Source of the DNA: Paracidovorax avenae ATCC 19860
Lineage (GTDB): Bacteria; Pseudomonadota; Gammaproteobacteria; Burkholderiales; Burkholderiaceae_C
Direction: 5' to 3'
Length of the DNA stretch: 64,000 bases
NCBI RefSeq assembly: GCF_000176855.2
Contig: NC_015138.1
Span: 3,782,001 to 3,846,000 of the forward strand
Shown: one piece after another, positions 43,201-51,353 of the stretch
Position numbering within the stretch: the first letter of the stretch is position 1
Layout of the letters: the number at the start of each line of letters is the position of its first letter
Notes under the pieces: model-generated
Seen by the model: the letters and a program-made list of their open reading frames with translations, nothing else
The model's database searches: none
What the model was told of the DNA's origin: nothing
Program-made: the position numbers and the translations under genes

Positions 43201-44918
43201 CCCAGGTCGTACTCGAAGCGCGTGTCCAGCAGGCCGGGCGTGTCCGTCCAGGTGCGCACGACGCGCCCGCCTGCATCGTGGCGGCTCCATTGCTGGTGGT
43301 GGGTGAAGCCGTTGCGGGTGGCATAGGCCACCATCAGGTGGTGGCGGTAGCGGTAGCGCGCGGTGCCGCCCAGGGCATCGGCGGCCTCGGCCAGGTTGGC
43401 GCGCAGGTCGCCGGCCTCGTTGCCCTCGGTGCCATAGGCGTAGCGCGCGAGCACGCCGCCCGCGTGCTGCACGCCATCGAGCGTGCGCGGCTCCAGGTGG
43501 ATGGCCTGCAGCAGCCGGTCCGGCGCGCCCTCTTCGCCACTCCATTCGAAGCGCAGTTGCCGGCCGGCGCTGTCCGTCAGGCCCAGGGGCCGCGGCGCGC
43601 AGCCGTCGGCGCCGGTGGCGTCGTACGCGGGGTAGTGCAGCGTGACGGCGTTGCCGTTGCGGTCGGCCATGCGCGCCAGCGGCAGGCGCCACTGGCCGGG
43701 CACGGGGGCCGGGAATTCATGGCGCAGGCCGTCGGTGGCTTCGATGCTCCAGCCGCCGCCCTCGTGGTGCCGTACGGTGATCTTCTCGCGCGCATCGAAG
43801 TGGCTGGCGCCGCGCGGCAGCACGGGCAGCCGCACGAGGCGGCCGCGCGCGTCGTAGTAATGCACGGCGTCGTAGGTCAGCGCCAGTTCGATGGACAGCG
43901 GCGTGCTCCAGCCCCAGCCGAGCCATCCCGGGCGCCGGTCGCTGGATCGGTAGAAGCGGCGCCATGCGAGCGGCAGCGGGCCGGGCAGCTCGAAGTCGGT
44001 GTCGGCGAGGATCTTCGCACCTGTGGCGAAGATGACGGGGTGGCAGGTGCCCAGTTCGCATCCGGCATTCGGCGCGAAGCCCTTGCGGGCATCGTCCATG
44101 ATGCTGGCCGTCGTGTTGGGATTGGTGCGGTTGTCATGCCCGGTGGCCACCGGGCCGGGACGCGAGCGAGCGCGCTTGGCGATCTTGCCGACCACGAATT
44201 GCGTCGTGATCATCGCCACCTCGTCGGCGATGATCTGCGCGATCTCGTCGAGCTTGGCGTCGGTCATCGGCGGAGTCAGCAATTCCTGCACCTTCTGCGC
44301 CAACGCGTCGATCTGGCCTGCCGCCTGGGCCATCGCGGCGCCATTCATCAGCACATTCAACCCGGGGATGAGCTTGCCGATCACCTTGAGGGCCGGGCCG
44401 ATAAGCGCACTGGGGTCGGTCAGGCTCTCGCCCAGGGCGGCGAACTCGGCCTCGAAAGCGCCGGGGAGCTTTTCGATGACTTTCAGGGCCAGCTTGTCGT
44501 AGGGCTCCGGCAGCAGCGCCATCGCGAGGCGCCCACGCCAGCCCGGGTCGATCACCAGCGAATTGCTCTTGGTGGTGTCGAACGAGCGCACGCTGCCGCG
44601 GCTCTCGAACTTGGTGTCGCTGCTGTAGCTGGTGGGCTCGGCCGCGCCGCCCACCACGGTGGACCTGACGCCCGCGATGCCGCCCAGGCGGTCGGGCGTG
44701 GCGGGGATGGATTCGAAGCGGCTGCCGGCAATGGCGACGGGCTGGCCGTCGATCTTCAGGGTGGCGGTGCCATTCTTGAGGCCCGGCCCGTGCGCCATGT
44801 TCAGGATCGGCACGGGCGGCCCGTTGGGCTTGGGAAACACGGGGTTCACCGGGCCCGGGATCATCGCCGGGCTGCGGCCTTCGTGGATCGCTCTGCGGTC
44901 GTTGACGAACGTGGCCAT
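40203..44918 (-). CDS. Rhs polymorphic toxin with PAAR-like N terminus and NucA/NucB-type nuclease tip
   Basis: A 1571-residue protein. Residues ~1-70 are a DUF4150/PAAR-like cap (RSPAMIPGPVNPVFPKPNGP, AHGPGLKNGTATLKIDGQP). Residues ~100-260 are helical and hydrophobic and may aid translocation or chaperone binding. Residues ~290-1450 are the YD/RHS shell, closing with the core motif VDPAGL. The last 116 residues are the variable toxin: DRDEYPPAMFKEGGKGADV followed by DNRGAGSCMG and YPNGTKV match the NucA/NucB DNase domain. The tip DNA is AT-richer than the shell. Loaded on VgrG, it would deliver a DNase into rival bacteria. The immunity gene follows directly. Confidence 0.93.
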   Translation of the reverse strand: MATFVNDRRAIHEGRSPAMIPGPVNPVFPKPNGPPVPILNMAHGPGLKNGTATLKIDGQPVAIAGSRFESIPATPDRLGGIAGVRSTVVGGAAEPTSYSSDTKFESRGSVRSFDTTKSNSLVIDPGWRGRLAMALLPEPYDKLALKVIEKLPGAFEAEFAALGESLTDPSALIGPALKVIGKLIPGLNVLMNGAAMAQAAGQIDALAQKVQELLTPPMTDAKLDEIAQIIADEVAMITTQFVVGKIAKRARSRPGPVATGHDNRTNPNTTASIMDDARKGFAPNAGCELGTCHPVIFATGAKILADTDFELPGPLPLAWRRFYRSSDRRPGWLGWGWSTPLSIELALTYDAVHYYDARGRLVRLPVLPRGASHFDAREKITVRHHEGGGWSIEATDGLRHEFPAPVPGQWRLPLARMADRNGNAVTLHYPAYDATGADGCAPRPLGLTDSAGRQLRFEWSGEEGAPDRLLQAIHLEPRTLDGVQHAGGVLARYAYGTEGNEAGDLRANLAEAADALGGTARYRYRHHLMVAYATRNGFTHHQQWSRHDAGGRVVRTWTDTPGLLDTRFEYDLGRRTTHVTDALGRRSSYEYNAAHEVVAITEPGPDGRPVRTETRLDAAGNPEEARDALGRATRWRFDTRGNLLTVTDAAGATTRLAYGHLDLPVEITDALGHVWRQQYDERGNLAERVDPLGHATRWRHDARGLPVAIEDAHGKTRRLLWDDAGQLIAYTDCSGQTTRYTWDTLGNLLTATDALGQTTRYRHDALGRLRHVVAPDGSEHRYDYDAQGNLTAYTDPQGAATRYAYNGLDQPVLRQDALGGTLRYQHDAVGRLVALQNENDDTTRFTYDAADNLIEEIGFDGRIQRYRYNAAGELAELHERDARLPPDTPYDPDPAAPLPKRTVFRRDAVGRLVAKAHVGPDGVEEGAGSRDVTTFAYDLLGRMLQAGNADARVHFAYDPLSRLVEEVQEHLAPDGAGTLGRYAWRHAYDALGNRTDSRMPGGRHVQWLYYGSGHLHQIRVDGHVLSDIERDALHQEIERTQGALESRYGWDPMGRLVAHKVGRRQALQGQPGMPSPQALRDRDQGLPALPQLPSGDRIARQYRYDPTGNLIATRDGLRGDSHYRYDPLGRILAAQRGDGKQQATERETFAFDPAGNLLNPNRGAGPQASGGVGQRDVVPHNRLAVYQDLRFAYDLHGNVTERRIGWHTVQHYRYSPEHQIVEARVVRYRDRPAEAQGHAEPAATEQVTHYRYDALGRRIEKRDAFGRTAFLYDGDLLAGELRGSRLSEYLYEPDSFVPLAKLESEWKGEAAEKEGARPKDFAAYYYQCDQIGAPQELTDEQGRIVWAASYRVWGQTQALQVMRTGTDDAAVFTQAERPLALAAKGDVQALSFVQQPLRFQGQYFDGETGLHYNRHRYYDPVTGRFVHQDPIGLEGSENFYEYAPNPLEWVDPAGLNKKRKRCGCQLPCIVIDSSKYPETAQHVKEAIAAGHPDELTIDRPGSKARRRASLKGVKTKPTKDRDEYPPAMFKEGGKGADVKLIDSCDNRGAGSCMGHQCAPYPNGTKVKIKVK

Positions 44919-44926
44919 GGCTCTGC

Positions 44927-46048
44927 TCAGGAGGGAATCGGAAGGGCACCGCGGCCGGCGCCCGCCGCCGGGCGCGCGGGCCGCGCATGGTCCCAGGTGG
45001 CGACCCAGGCGGCGGTGCGCGTGGACAGGCCGGTGACGGCCTGCAGGCCCGCATGGCCCGCGAGGCGCGCTGGCATGACGGGGTGCGAGAGCGCCTGGCG
45101 CATTTCATGGAAGAGCGAGAGCATGAGGGGCACCCACGCGGCGCCGACCTCGCCCAGGAAGGCTGCTGGATCGCGCGCGGGAGCGAGCCCGCCGTCCGCG
45201 GCGAAGGCGGCCGACAGGCTGGCCCGTTCGGCCCCGCGCCATGGGGAGCCGTCCATGTCCGACCAGTAGGAATGCAGCGCATCGGCGGGCATGCGCGCGG
45301 TCTGCAGCGCGGCGCGCGCGGCCTGGATCAGGGCGCGGCCGTCCAGCAGCGATGCCTCGCCCACGCGCGGGGCGGCTTCCTCGCCGAAGGCCGGCGGATA
45401 GACGGTGGCGAATTCCCCGGCCACGGGCGAGCGCGACAGGCGCACGAAGGCGGCGGCCTCGGAGGCGACGAAGCCTTCGCAGTGGCCGGCCACCTGCACC
45501 CAGCGGCGCTGGTACAGCAGCTCCACCACGGCCGGGTCGGCGAGGCTGTCCACGCCGCCCACGAGCACTTCGGGCACGTCGGGGTGCGCCTGCATGAAGC
45601 GGTAGGCGCCAGACAGCGCATCGGCGCCGCCCACCGCGCCGCCCGCATACAGGGTCAGGGGCAGGAATTCAGGGGCGAGATCCAGGGCGCGCGGCAGTTC
45701 CAGCGCGAAGCGGTCGGCATCGATGCCGCCGGGCCGTTCCGCCCAGGGCTCGGGCAGGGCCACGAACAGCGGTATCGGCCGCTGCAGGGGCCAGCCCGTG
45801 GCGGGCGGCGGCCCGGAGCGCAGGGCCTCGTGCAGCGCCGGGGCGGCCAGGCGCACGAGGCGCTCCGTGCCGGTGGAGGAAGGGTCGATGCCGGGCACGC
45901 GCGAGACGGTGGCGCGGTGGTTGGCCTGGCCGGCGATGGCCTGCCGGGTGAAGGCGGACAGGCCCGCGGCGAGGCTGGAGGCGGTCTGCCAGGCGCGGGT
46001 GCCGACGGGGGTGCAGGCGCCGGTGGCGGCGATGGAAAGAGGCGTCAT
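44927..46048 (-). CDS. beta-ketoacyl-synthase-like protein of the T6SS cluster, active-site Cys missing
   Basis: A 373-residue thiolase-fold protein of the type commonly found beside DUF2169/DUF4150/Rhs genes. The fold is recognisable from ATGACTPVGTRAWQTASSLA at the N terminus, LVGGVDSLADPAVVELL and the SEAAAFVRL segment. Where a ketosynthase has its catalytic Cys (ACSSG type), this protein reads YAGGAVGGADALSGAYRFM, so it cannot condense acyl chains in the normal way. A structural or effector-loading role is more likely. It overlaps the TIGR02270-like gene by 4 bases and lies 8 bp before the Rhs gene. Confidence 0.82.
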   Translation of the reverse strand: MTPLSIAATGACTPVGTRAWQTASSLAAGLSAFTRQAIAGQANHRATVSRVPGIDPSSTGTERLVRLAAPALHEALRSGPPPATGWPLQRPIPLFVALPEPWAERPGGIDADRFALELPRALDLAPEFLPLTLYAGGAVGGADALSGAYRFMQAHPDVPEVLVGGVDSLADPAVVELLYQRRWVQVAGHCEGFVASEAAAFVRLSRSPVAGEFATVYPPAFGEEAAPRVGEASLLDGRALIQAARAALQTARMPADALHSYWSDMDGSPWRGAERASLSAAFAADGGLAPARDPAAFLGEVGAAWVPLMLSLFHEMRQALSHPVMPARLAGHAGLQAVTGLSTRTAAWVATWDHARPARPAAGAGRGALPIPS

Positions 46049-47337
46049 GGCTGGGGCTGTGCGGCGCCGAAGGCCGCCCGTTCCAGGACCGAGGCCGTGG
46101 CCGCGGCCAGGCCCTGCACGGGCATCAGGTCGTCGGCTTCGATCCAGAGCGCGCCGGCAAGGCGCGATGCGTGTTCGAGATGGAGCAGGTGGCGCAGGGG
46201 CGCGCCGACCAGGGCGGTGGACTCTTCCAGCACGACCTGGCTGCGGGCGCGGCCCAGGCGCAGCGCCGGCCCTTCCAGCGGCAGCGCAGCCAGTGCCGCA
46301 TCCGCAGCGGAAGCCCGCTCCGGCGCGGGCCGCGCGAGGTCGAAGAGCCCGTCGGCCGGCGTGCCCGCGAGCAGCGCCACGGCATCGGCCAGCGTGCGGC
46401 AGGCCTCCTCCTCGTCCCACGGTGCATGGGCGGCGAGGTGGCGCAGCAGCGGCACGTCGCCGACCAGGGCAGCGGCCTGGCACTGGAAGGCCCAGGGCAT
46501 GTCCGGATGGCGGCCCTCCCGCAGGGCGACCGCGAGTTCGTAGCCCTCGCGTGCGGCCAGCAGCGCCAGCGCGGCAGGCGAGCGGGGGTTGCGCGCCAGC
46601 ACGGCGCGCGCGGCCGGAGTCTCGTGCGGGCTGCCCATGAGCGCCAGCGCCGCCAGCGCGGCCTCGGCGTCGTCGCCCTGCTCCACGGCAGCCAGGGCCC
46701 GGGCCTCGTCGCCGCGGCCGGTGCAGCGCCACGCGCAGAGCACGGCCATGCCGCCGGACAGGGACGCGGCCCAGGGAGCGACCGCTTCCGCGAAGGCATC
46801 CGACACCGCGGGCCGAGCAATCGCCAGGCGCAGCAGCAGGCGGCCGAGCGGGGTGCGCTCCGCGCCCTGCTGCCCGGCCGGCAGCGCCACCCGGGGAGCC
46901 AGGTAGTCGCCCACCGTGCCATCGAAGGCGAAGCGCAGGGCGTTGCAGACCGCGCCCGGCTGGGCCTGCAGGTACTCGCCGCCCAGGTGCGCCAGTTCGG
47001 CGCCCGCGCGGCCGAGTTGCAGCTGCAGCACTTCCAGGCAGGCGAGCGCGAAGATGCGCGACGGCTCGTGCAGGGTTTCGTCGCCCGCGGCGGCGATGGC
47101 CTCACGGCAGGCGGGCAGCACCTCGGGGGCGTGCGCCAGGTGCTGTTTCAGCCCGGCCAGCGCCTGAACGATGGCGTCGTCGAACACGGCGATGGCCGGC
47201 GGCCGGGCCGCGGAGCGCGGCAGCAGGTGGCTGCGGCGCCAGTACTGGGTGACCAGCGACCGCGCCATGCGCGCGGGCGGATCGGTCCAGACCGGCAGGT
47301 CGGTGGCCCGGGGCACGGGCAGTTCGATGACGTTCAT
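46045..47337 (-). CDS. TIGR02270-like T6SS-associated protein
   Basis: A 430-residue soluble protein made of Ala/Leu-rich helical repeats (HEAT-like), for example LGRLLLRLAIARPAVSDAFA and AEAALAALALMGSPHETPA. This matches the family often named TIGR02270 in type VI accessory clusters; the name is from memory of similar loci. No catalytic motif is seen. It is followed by the ketosynthase-like gene with a 4-base overlap and is divergent from DUF2169, with 71 bp between starts. Confidence 0.75.
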   Translation of the reverse strand: MNVIELPVPRATDLPVWTDPPARMARSLVTQYWRRSHLLPRSAARPPAIAVFDDAIVQALAGLKQHLAHAPEVLPACREAIAAAGDETLHEPSRIFALACLEVLQLQLGRAGAELAHLGGEYLQAQPGAVCNALRFAFDGTVGDYLAPRVALPAGQQGAERTPLGRLLLRLAIARPAVSDAFAEAVAPWAASLSGGMAVLCAWRCTGRGDEARALAAVEQGDDAEAALAALALMGSPHETPAARAVLARNPRSPAALALLAAREGYELAVALREGRHPDMPWAFQCQAAALVGDVPLLRHLAAHAPWDEEEACRTLADAVALLAGTPADGLFDLARPAPERASAADAALAALPLEGPALRLGRARSQVVLEESTALVGAPLRHLLHLEHASRLAGALWIEADDLMPVQGLAAATASVLERAAFGAAQPQP

Positions 47338-47408
47338 GCAAAAGGGGGCGCCGCAGGCCGCGGCGCGCGTGGAATCAAAGACAATTCCGGGCAGGAGGAC
47401 CCCACCCG

Positions 47409-48401
47409 ATGCTGGACAACCTGACGCCCTTCGCCGCGGAGCTGCTGCCGGGCCACCGGCCGGACGGTAGCGCGTGCCGGACGCTGGTCATCAAGGCCAC
47501 GCTGGATTTCGCGGGCAGGCCCGTCGCCCAGGGCAGCGCGCTGCCGATCTACCGCGGCGACGCGTTTTTCGGGGAGGACGGGCTGCAGGGCACCATGCGG
47601 CACGAGGCCGACCTGGCCCCGTTCAAGCCGCGGGTGGACGTGGTTTTCAACGGCTTCGCCCATGCACCCGGAGGCCGTCCGGCGGAGCGGTTCGACGCGG
47701 GCCTGTCCATCGGCGCGGAAACCCGTACGCTGCGCGTCCACGGCCGGCGCGTGTGGCGCCGGCGCATGGGGCTGTTCCCCGTGGCGGAGGCCTGCGAGCC
47801 GGCGCTGCGCGTGCCGCTGGTGTACGGCCTCGCCTTCGGCGGGCAGGACGCGGAAGACCCGGCGGCCTTCCATGCCGGCAACCCATCGGGCACCGGTTTC
47901 AGCGCCGGGGTGCCGCGGGACGGCGCGCCGCTGCACCAGATCGAGTGGGCCGATGCGCCCGTGCGCCTGCCTTCCGGCAATGACCCGCCCGCGGGTTTCG
48001 GCTGCATCGGACGCACGTGGCTGCCCCGACGCGCCCTGTGGGGCAGCTATGCCCCGCAGGAACTGCAGCAGGCGCCCGGCCTCGTGGCACGCATGCCCGC
48101 CACCTTCGACCCGGCGGCCTGGAATTGCGCCCACCCGCGCATGCAGTTCGCGCCGGGCCAGGTCCGGCCGGGCACGCGCATCCGCTGGCAGCACCTGTGC
48201 GCCCGGGGCGAGGGGGAAACCGCCGTGCCGGACCTGCAGCCGGCCGTGTCCTGGGCGGTGCGGGGCGAGCGTGGCACCGTCCGCCCCGCGTTCGACACCC
48301 TCGTGCTGGAGCCCGAGCACGGCCACATGGTGATGGTCTGGCGGCACACGTTCGACAGGGAAGCCGCCCGGTACCTGGAAAGCCTGCAGGTGCATCTCTG
48401 A
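47409..48401 (+). CDS. DUF2169-family T6SS effector adaptor
   Basis: A 330-residue protein beginning LDNLTPFAAELLPGHRPDGS, the DUF2169 opening, with RHEADLAPFKPRVDVVFNG and GCIGRTWLPRRALWGSYAPQ further on. DUF2169 proteins act as adaptors that load PAAR/DUF4150-tipped effectors onto VgrG spikes. The plus-strand placement inside a minus-strand cluster means it has its own promoter in the 71-bp divergent gap; AGGAGG precedes the ATG. Confidence 0.88.
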   Translation: MLDNLTPFAAELLPGHRPDGSACRTLVIKATLDFAGRPVAQGSALPIYRGDAFFGEDGLQGTMRHEADLAPFKPRVDVVFNGFAHAPGGRPAERFDAGLSIGAETRTLRVHGRRVWRRRMGLFPVAEACEPALRVPLVYGLAFGGQDAEDPAAFHAGNPSGTGFSAGVPRDGAPLHQIEWADAPVRLPSGNDPPAGFGCIGRTWLPRRALWGSYAPQELQQAPGLVARMPATFDPAAWNCAHPRMQFAPGQVRPGTRIRWQHLCARGEGETAVPDLQPAVSWAVRGERGTVRPAFDTLVLEPEHGHMVMVWRHTFDREAARYLESLQVHL

Positions 48402-48408
48402 CGGGCGC

Positions 48409-48861
48409 TCAGTTGATGCGGACCTCGGCCGCATCGATATCCACGAGGTCGCGCGCGTCGTGCTCGATCTTCAGGGCCACGAGCCGCGCGAGCCCCTGCC
48501 CCGTCAGGCGCAGGGACGCCTCGCCGCACGACAGCACCACGGCGTCCTGCGACTGCAGGCGGATGGCTCGCTGGTTCCAAGGTACCGCGGGCGAAGGAGC
48601 CAGCACCGCGGTGATGACCGCTTCGCCGCCGGAACGCACCGCCAGCAGCACCTCGTCGCCGGGCACCAGTTCCGGCAGGAGCACGCCCACGGAGGCGCTG
48701 GCAGCCATGTCCGCCCCTGCACCGGGGCACTCCACGGCATAGCGGTCCGGGGCCAGGGCCTGCGTCACGTGGCCGGTGCGCAGCACCGGGGCGGCGCCCG
48801 CGTCGGCGCGGTCCGCGGTGGCGGCATCCGCCGGAGTGGGTGCAGCATGTGCGTAGGCCAT
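48409..48861 (-). CDS. DUF6484-like small T6SS-associated protein
   Basis: A 150-residue protein lying 25 bp after the VgrG gene. The Ala/Asp-rich first 30 residues are followed by a beta-rich domain (VLLPELVPGDEVLLAVRSGG, AIRLQSQDAVVLSCGEASL) and an acidic end. The repeated short strands resemble the VgrG beta-helix or gp5 OB regions. The DUF6484 call rests on this pattern and position. It may cap or extend the VgrG spike. Confidence 0.72.
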   Translation of the reverse strand: MAYAHAAPTPADAATADRADAGAAPVLRTGHVTQALAPDRYAVECPGAGADMAASASVGVLLPELVPGDEVLLAVRSGGEAVITAVLAPSPAVPWNQRAIRLQSQDAVVLSCGEASLRLTGQGLARLVALKIEHDARDLVDIDAAEVRIN

Positions 48862-48886
48862 GGAAACCCTCCTCTTCTTTCTGATC

Positions 48887-51229
48887 TCAAGCGGGATTGA
48901 CGTGGCTGTCCGGCGACGAGACCGTCACCTTCGAGCTGCCCGCGATGGAAATCGTCTGTCCGTTGATCTGCACCGTGCCGTCGCTGGTCATGCGCAGCAC
49001 GGCCTTGCCGCACTGGATCTCGATCGCATCGCCGACCGTGACGGACATTTCCTTGCCCACGCTCAGGGTGCGCACTTCGCCCACGGTGGTGGCCGAGTTC
49101 TTGCCCACGTTCTCCGTGTAGTTGTCGGAGGTCTCGTCCGTGCGGTCCGCGCCGACCTTCGTGGTCTGGCTCTGCCCCACGGTGACGGACCGGTTCATGA
49201 GCACGTTGGTGGACTGGTTGAGCCCCACGTTCACCACCATGGCCGCGCCCACGTTCACGTTGTAGGCCGCGCCGATGTTCACCATCTTCGCCAGGCCCAC
49301 GTTCTGCAGGTAGGCCAGGCCGATGGTCTCGGTCTTGAAGCTGCCGACCTTGATGGACCAGTTGTTGCCGATCTTGTCCTTCTCGTTGCGGCCGATGGTC
49401 TTGCTGCGGTTCTTGCCGATGGAGACCGTCTCGTCGATGCCAACATCTTCTTTTCGGTTGTCGCCGATGCTGATCGTCTCGTCGTGGTCCACCCGCTCCG
49501 TGCGATTGTTGTGCACCGTGATCTTCTCGTCGCGGTCCACGGTCTCGGTGCGGTCCCGGTGGATGGTGTTCGTCTCGTCCCGGTCGATGGTCTTGCGCCG
49601 GTCCTGCCCCACCCAGTGGTCCTCGTCGTTCTCCACCTCGATGAGCTGGTCCTTCTGCGCATGCAGCCACACCTGCTCCGCGCCCTTCTTGTCCTCGAAG
49701 CGGATCGCGTTCGCGTCGCCCGCGCCGTTCTTCATCCCGTCGCCGAACGCCCCGCCCTTGCTCGACTTCGTCTTGATGCCCGACTGCGTGGCATTGCCCG
49801 GCAAGGCCCAGGGCGGCATGTTCGCCGCGTTGTAGACGCTGCCCGTGACGATGGGGTAGTCCGGGTCGCCGTTCAGGAAGTCCACGATGACCTCCTGGCC
49901 GATGCGCGGGATCGAGATCGCCCCGAACCCAGAGCCCGCCCAACTGGTCGCCACCCGCATCCAGCAACTGGAGTTCTCGTCCATCGCACCCAGCCGGTCC
50001 CAGTGGAACTGCACCTTGATGCGGCCGTATTCGTCCGTCCAGATTTCCTCGCCGGCCGGGCCCACCACGACGGCGGTCTGCGGGCCTGTCGTGCGTGGCT
50101 TCGGGGTTGTTCTCGCGGGGGTGTAGGGCAGGCTCGTGGGCTGGGCCGTGAGGCTGAACTTCTGGAACGACCCCTGCTCTTCGTTGTGCTTGAGCGATTC
50201 CCCAGGCTTGGCACTGTTGAAGGATGAGCTTCGCGGGTTCTCGTGCAGGTGGTAGGTGACGCCGGTGATGAGGTACTGGCGGTTCTGGTCGCCCCGCGGG
50301 TAGTTCTCCAGCGTGAAGGTGTAGCCCGTCGCGAGGCTGCGGTGGCGCGATTCCCCCCGGACGGTGCTGTGGCCCGTCAGGCCCTCCTGCAGGCGCACGC
50401 GGGCATATTGCTCGCCGTCGCCGTGCTGCACGTAGCCGCCCGGCCATTCGTAGATCTCGTACGCATCGTGCGCATGCCCTGGCGGCTGCTGGCGCATGTT
50501 GGAAAGATCCGACCTCGGCTTCTTGAAGTCGTAGTCGTCGTTGTAGTACCGGCCCGGCTTGATCTCCTCGCCCAGCGTCCAGGCGTGGATGTTCTCGCGG
50601 TCCGCCACGGCGGACTTCTCGGGCGGGTAGAACGGGATCACGGCCGCGCCCGGCAAGGGCTCGTGGCCGGCCACGATGTCGTCGGCGATCACCAGGGTGT
50701 GCTGGCCGCTCGCGTGCTGGAAATAGTAGTACGCGCCTTCATGCTCCAAGAGGCGCGAGACGAAGTCGAAGTCGCTTTCGCCATACTGCACGCAGTAGTC
50801 CCAGGCGCGGTAGGCGCGCGTGAGCTTGAGTTGCATCGGGTAGCCGTAGCGGCCCAGCACCTCCTGCACGATCTGCGGGACGGTCTTGAACTGGAAGATG
50901 CGGAAGTCCTGCCGCCGCGTGGCCACCCACAGCCAGGGCTGCAGGCGCAGGTGGTACGAATAGAGCCGATGGTCCTGCCCCTGCATGCCGAAGCGCGTGA
51001 CCAGGCCGTCCAGGTACCGCTTGCCGCCGCCTTCGGTCTCGATCTCCACCGTCGCCGTCTTGCCCAGCAGCGCCTTGGGATCGATGTCGCGCCCCTCCGA
51101 GAGCAGGTCGATGTCGAAGGAGAAAAGCTGGCTCAGCTCCTCGCTGCCCCGCAACTGCCGGAACTGCAGCTGCTCTCCCAGGGGCGTCTGGATGGTGACG
51201 CGGCGTGTCATCTTGGTTACGAGGGACAC
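48887..51229 (-). CDS. vgrG: type VI secretion spike protein VgrG (TssI)
   Basis: A 780-residue VgrG. The gp27-like base begins RRVTIQTPLGEQLQFRQLRG and includes LSQLFSFDIDLLSE and VQYGESDFDFVSRLLEHEG. The gp5-like OB domain contains VVVGPAGEEIWTDEYGRIKV then QFHWDR and SCWMRVATSWAG. A long DxT/NxT repeat region (TIDRDETNTIHRD and similar) forms the beta-helix. The end (SSPDSHVNPA) carries no toxin domain, so effectors must be attached as separate proteins such as the Rhs protein. The 124-bp upstream gap is AT-rich and probably carries its promoter. Confidence 0.96.
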   Translation of the reverse strand: MSLVTKMTRRVTIQTPLGEQLQFRQLRGSEELSQLFSFDIDLLSEGRDIDPKALLGKTATVEIETEGGGKRYLDGLVTRFGMQGQDHRLYSYHLRLQPWLWVATRRQDFRIFQFKTVPQIVQEVLGRYGYPMQLKLTRAYRAWDYCVQYGESDFDFVSRLLEHEGAYYYFQHASGQHTLVIADDIVAGHEPLPGAAVIPFYPPEKSAVADRENIHAWTLGEEIKPGRYYNDDYDFKKPRSDLSNMRQQPPGHAHDAYEIYEWPGGYVQHGDGEQYARVRLQEGLTGHSTVRGESRHRSLATGYTFTLENYPRGDQNRQYLITGVTYHLHENPRSSSFNSAKPGESLKHNEEQGSFQKFSLTAQPTSLPYTPARTTPKPRTTGPQTAVVVGPAGEEIWTDEYGRIKVQFHWDRLGAMDENSSCWMRVATSWAGSGFGAISIPRIGQEVIVDFLNGDPDYPIVTGSVYNAANMPPWALPGNATQSGIKTKSSKGGAFGDGMKNGAGDANAIRFEDKKGAEQVWLHAQKDQLIEVENDEDHWVGQDRRKTIDRDETNTIHRDRTETVDRDEKITVHNNRTERVDHDETISIGDNRKEDVGIDETVSIGKNRSKTIGRNEKDKIGNNWSIKVGSFKTETIGLAYLQNVGLAKMVNIGAAYNVNVGAAMVVNVGLNQSTNVLMNRSVTVGQSQTTKVGADRTDETSDNYTENVGKNSATTVGEVRTLSVGKEMSVTVGDAIEIQCGKAVLRMTSDGTVQINGQTISIAGSSKVTVSSPDSHVNPA

Positions 51230-51353
51230 GGCCGGACCGCGTCCAAGGGTTAGAGACGGTCGCGATGATAGGTTGAGCGTTTATGGATTGGATAGCTTTT
51301 TGAAATTGTAATTTTGTATCGAAAAGTTATATGACAGCCTGCCTCTGCAGTGT

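Noticed and set aside
41000..43900. Regularly spaced similar short sequences that might suggest a CRISPR array or tandem repeats
   Set aside because: They are the degenerate YD/RHS codon repeats of the rhs gene, with no constant repeat length and no unique spacers.
42285..45269. Open frame of about 990 codons on the plus strand opposite the rhs gene
   Set aside because: It mirrors the repetitive YD core of the Rhs protein and has no domain or ribosome site; an artefact of repeat composition.
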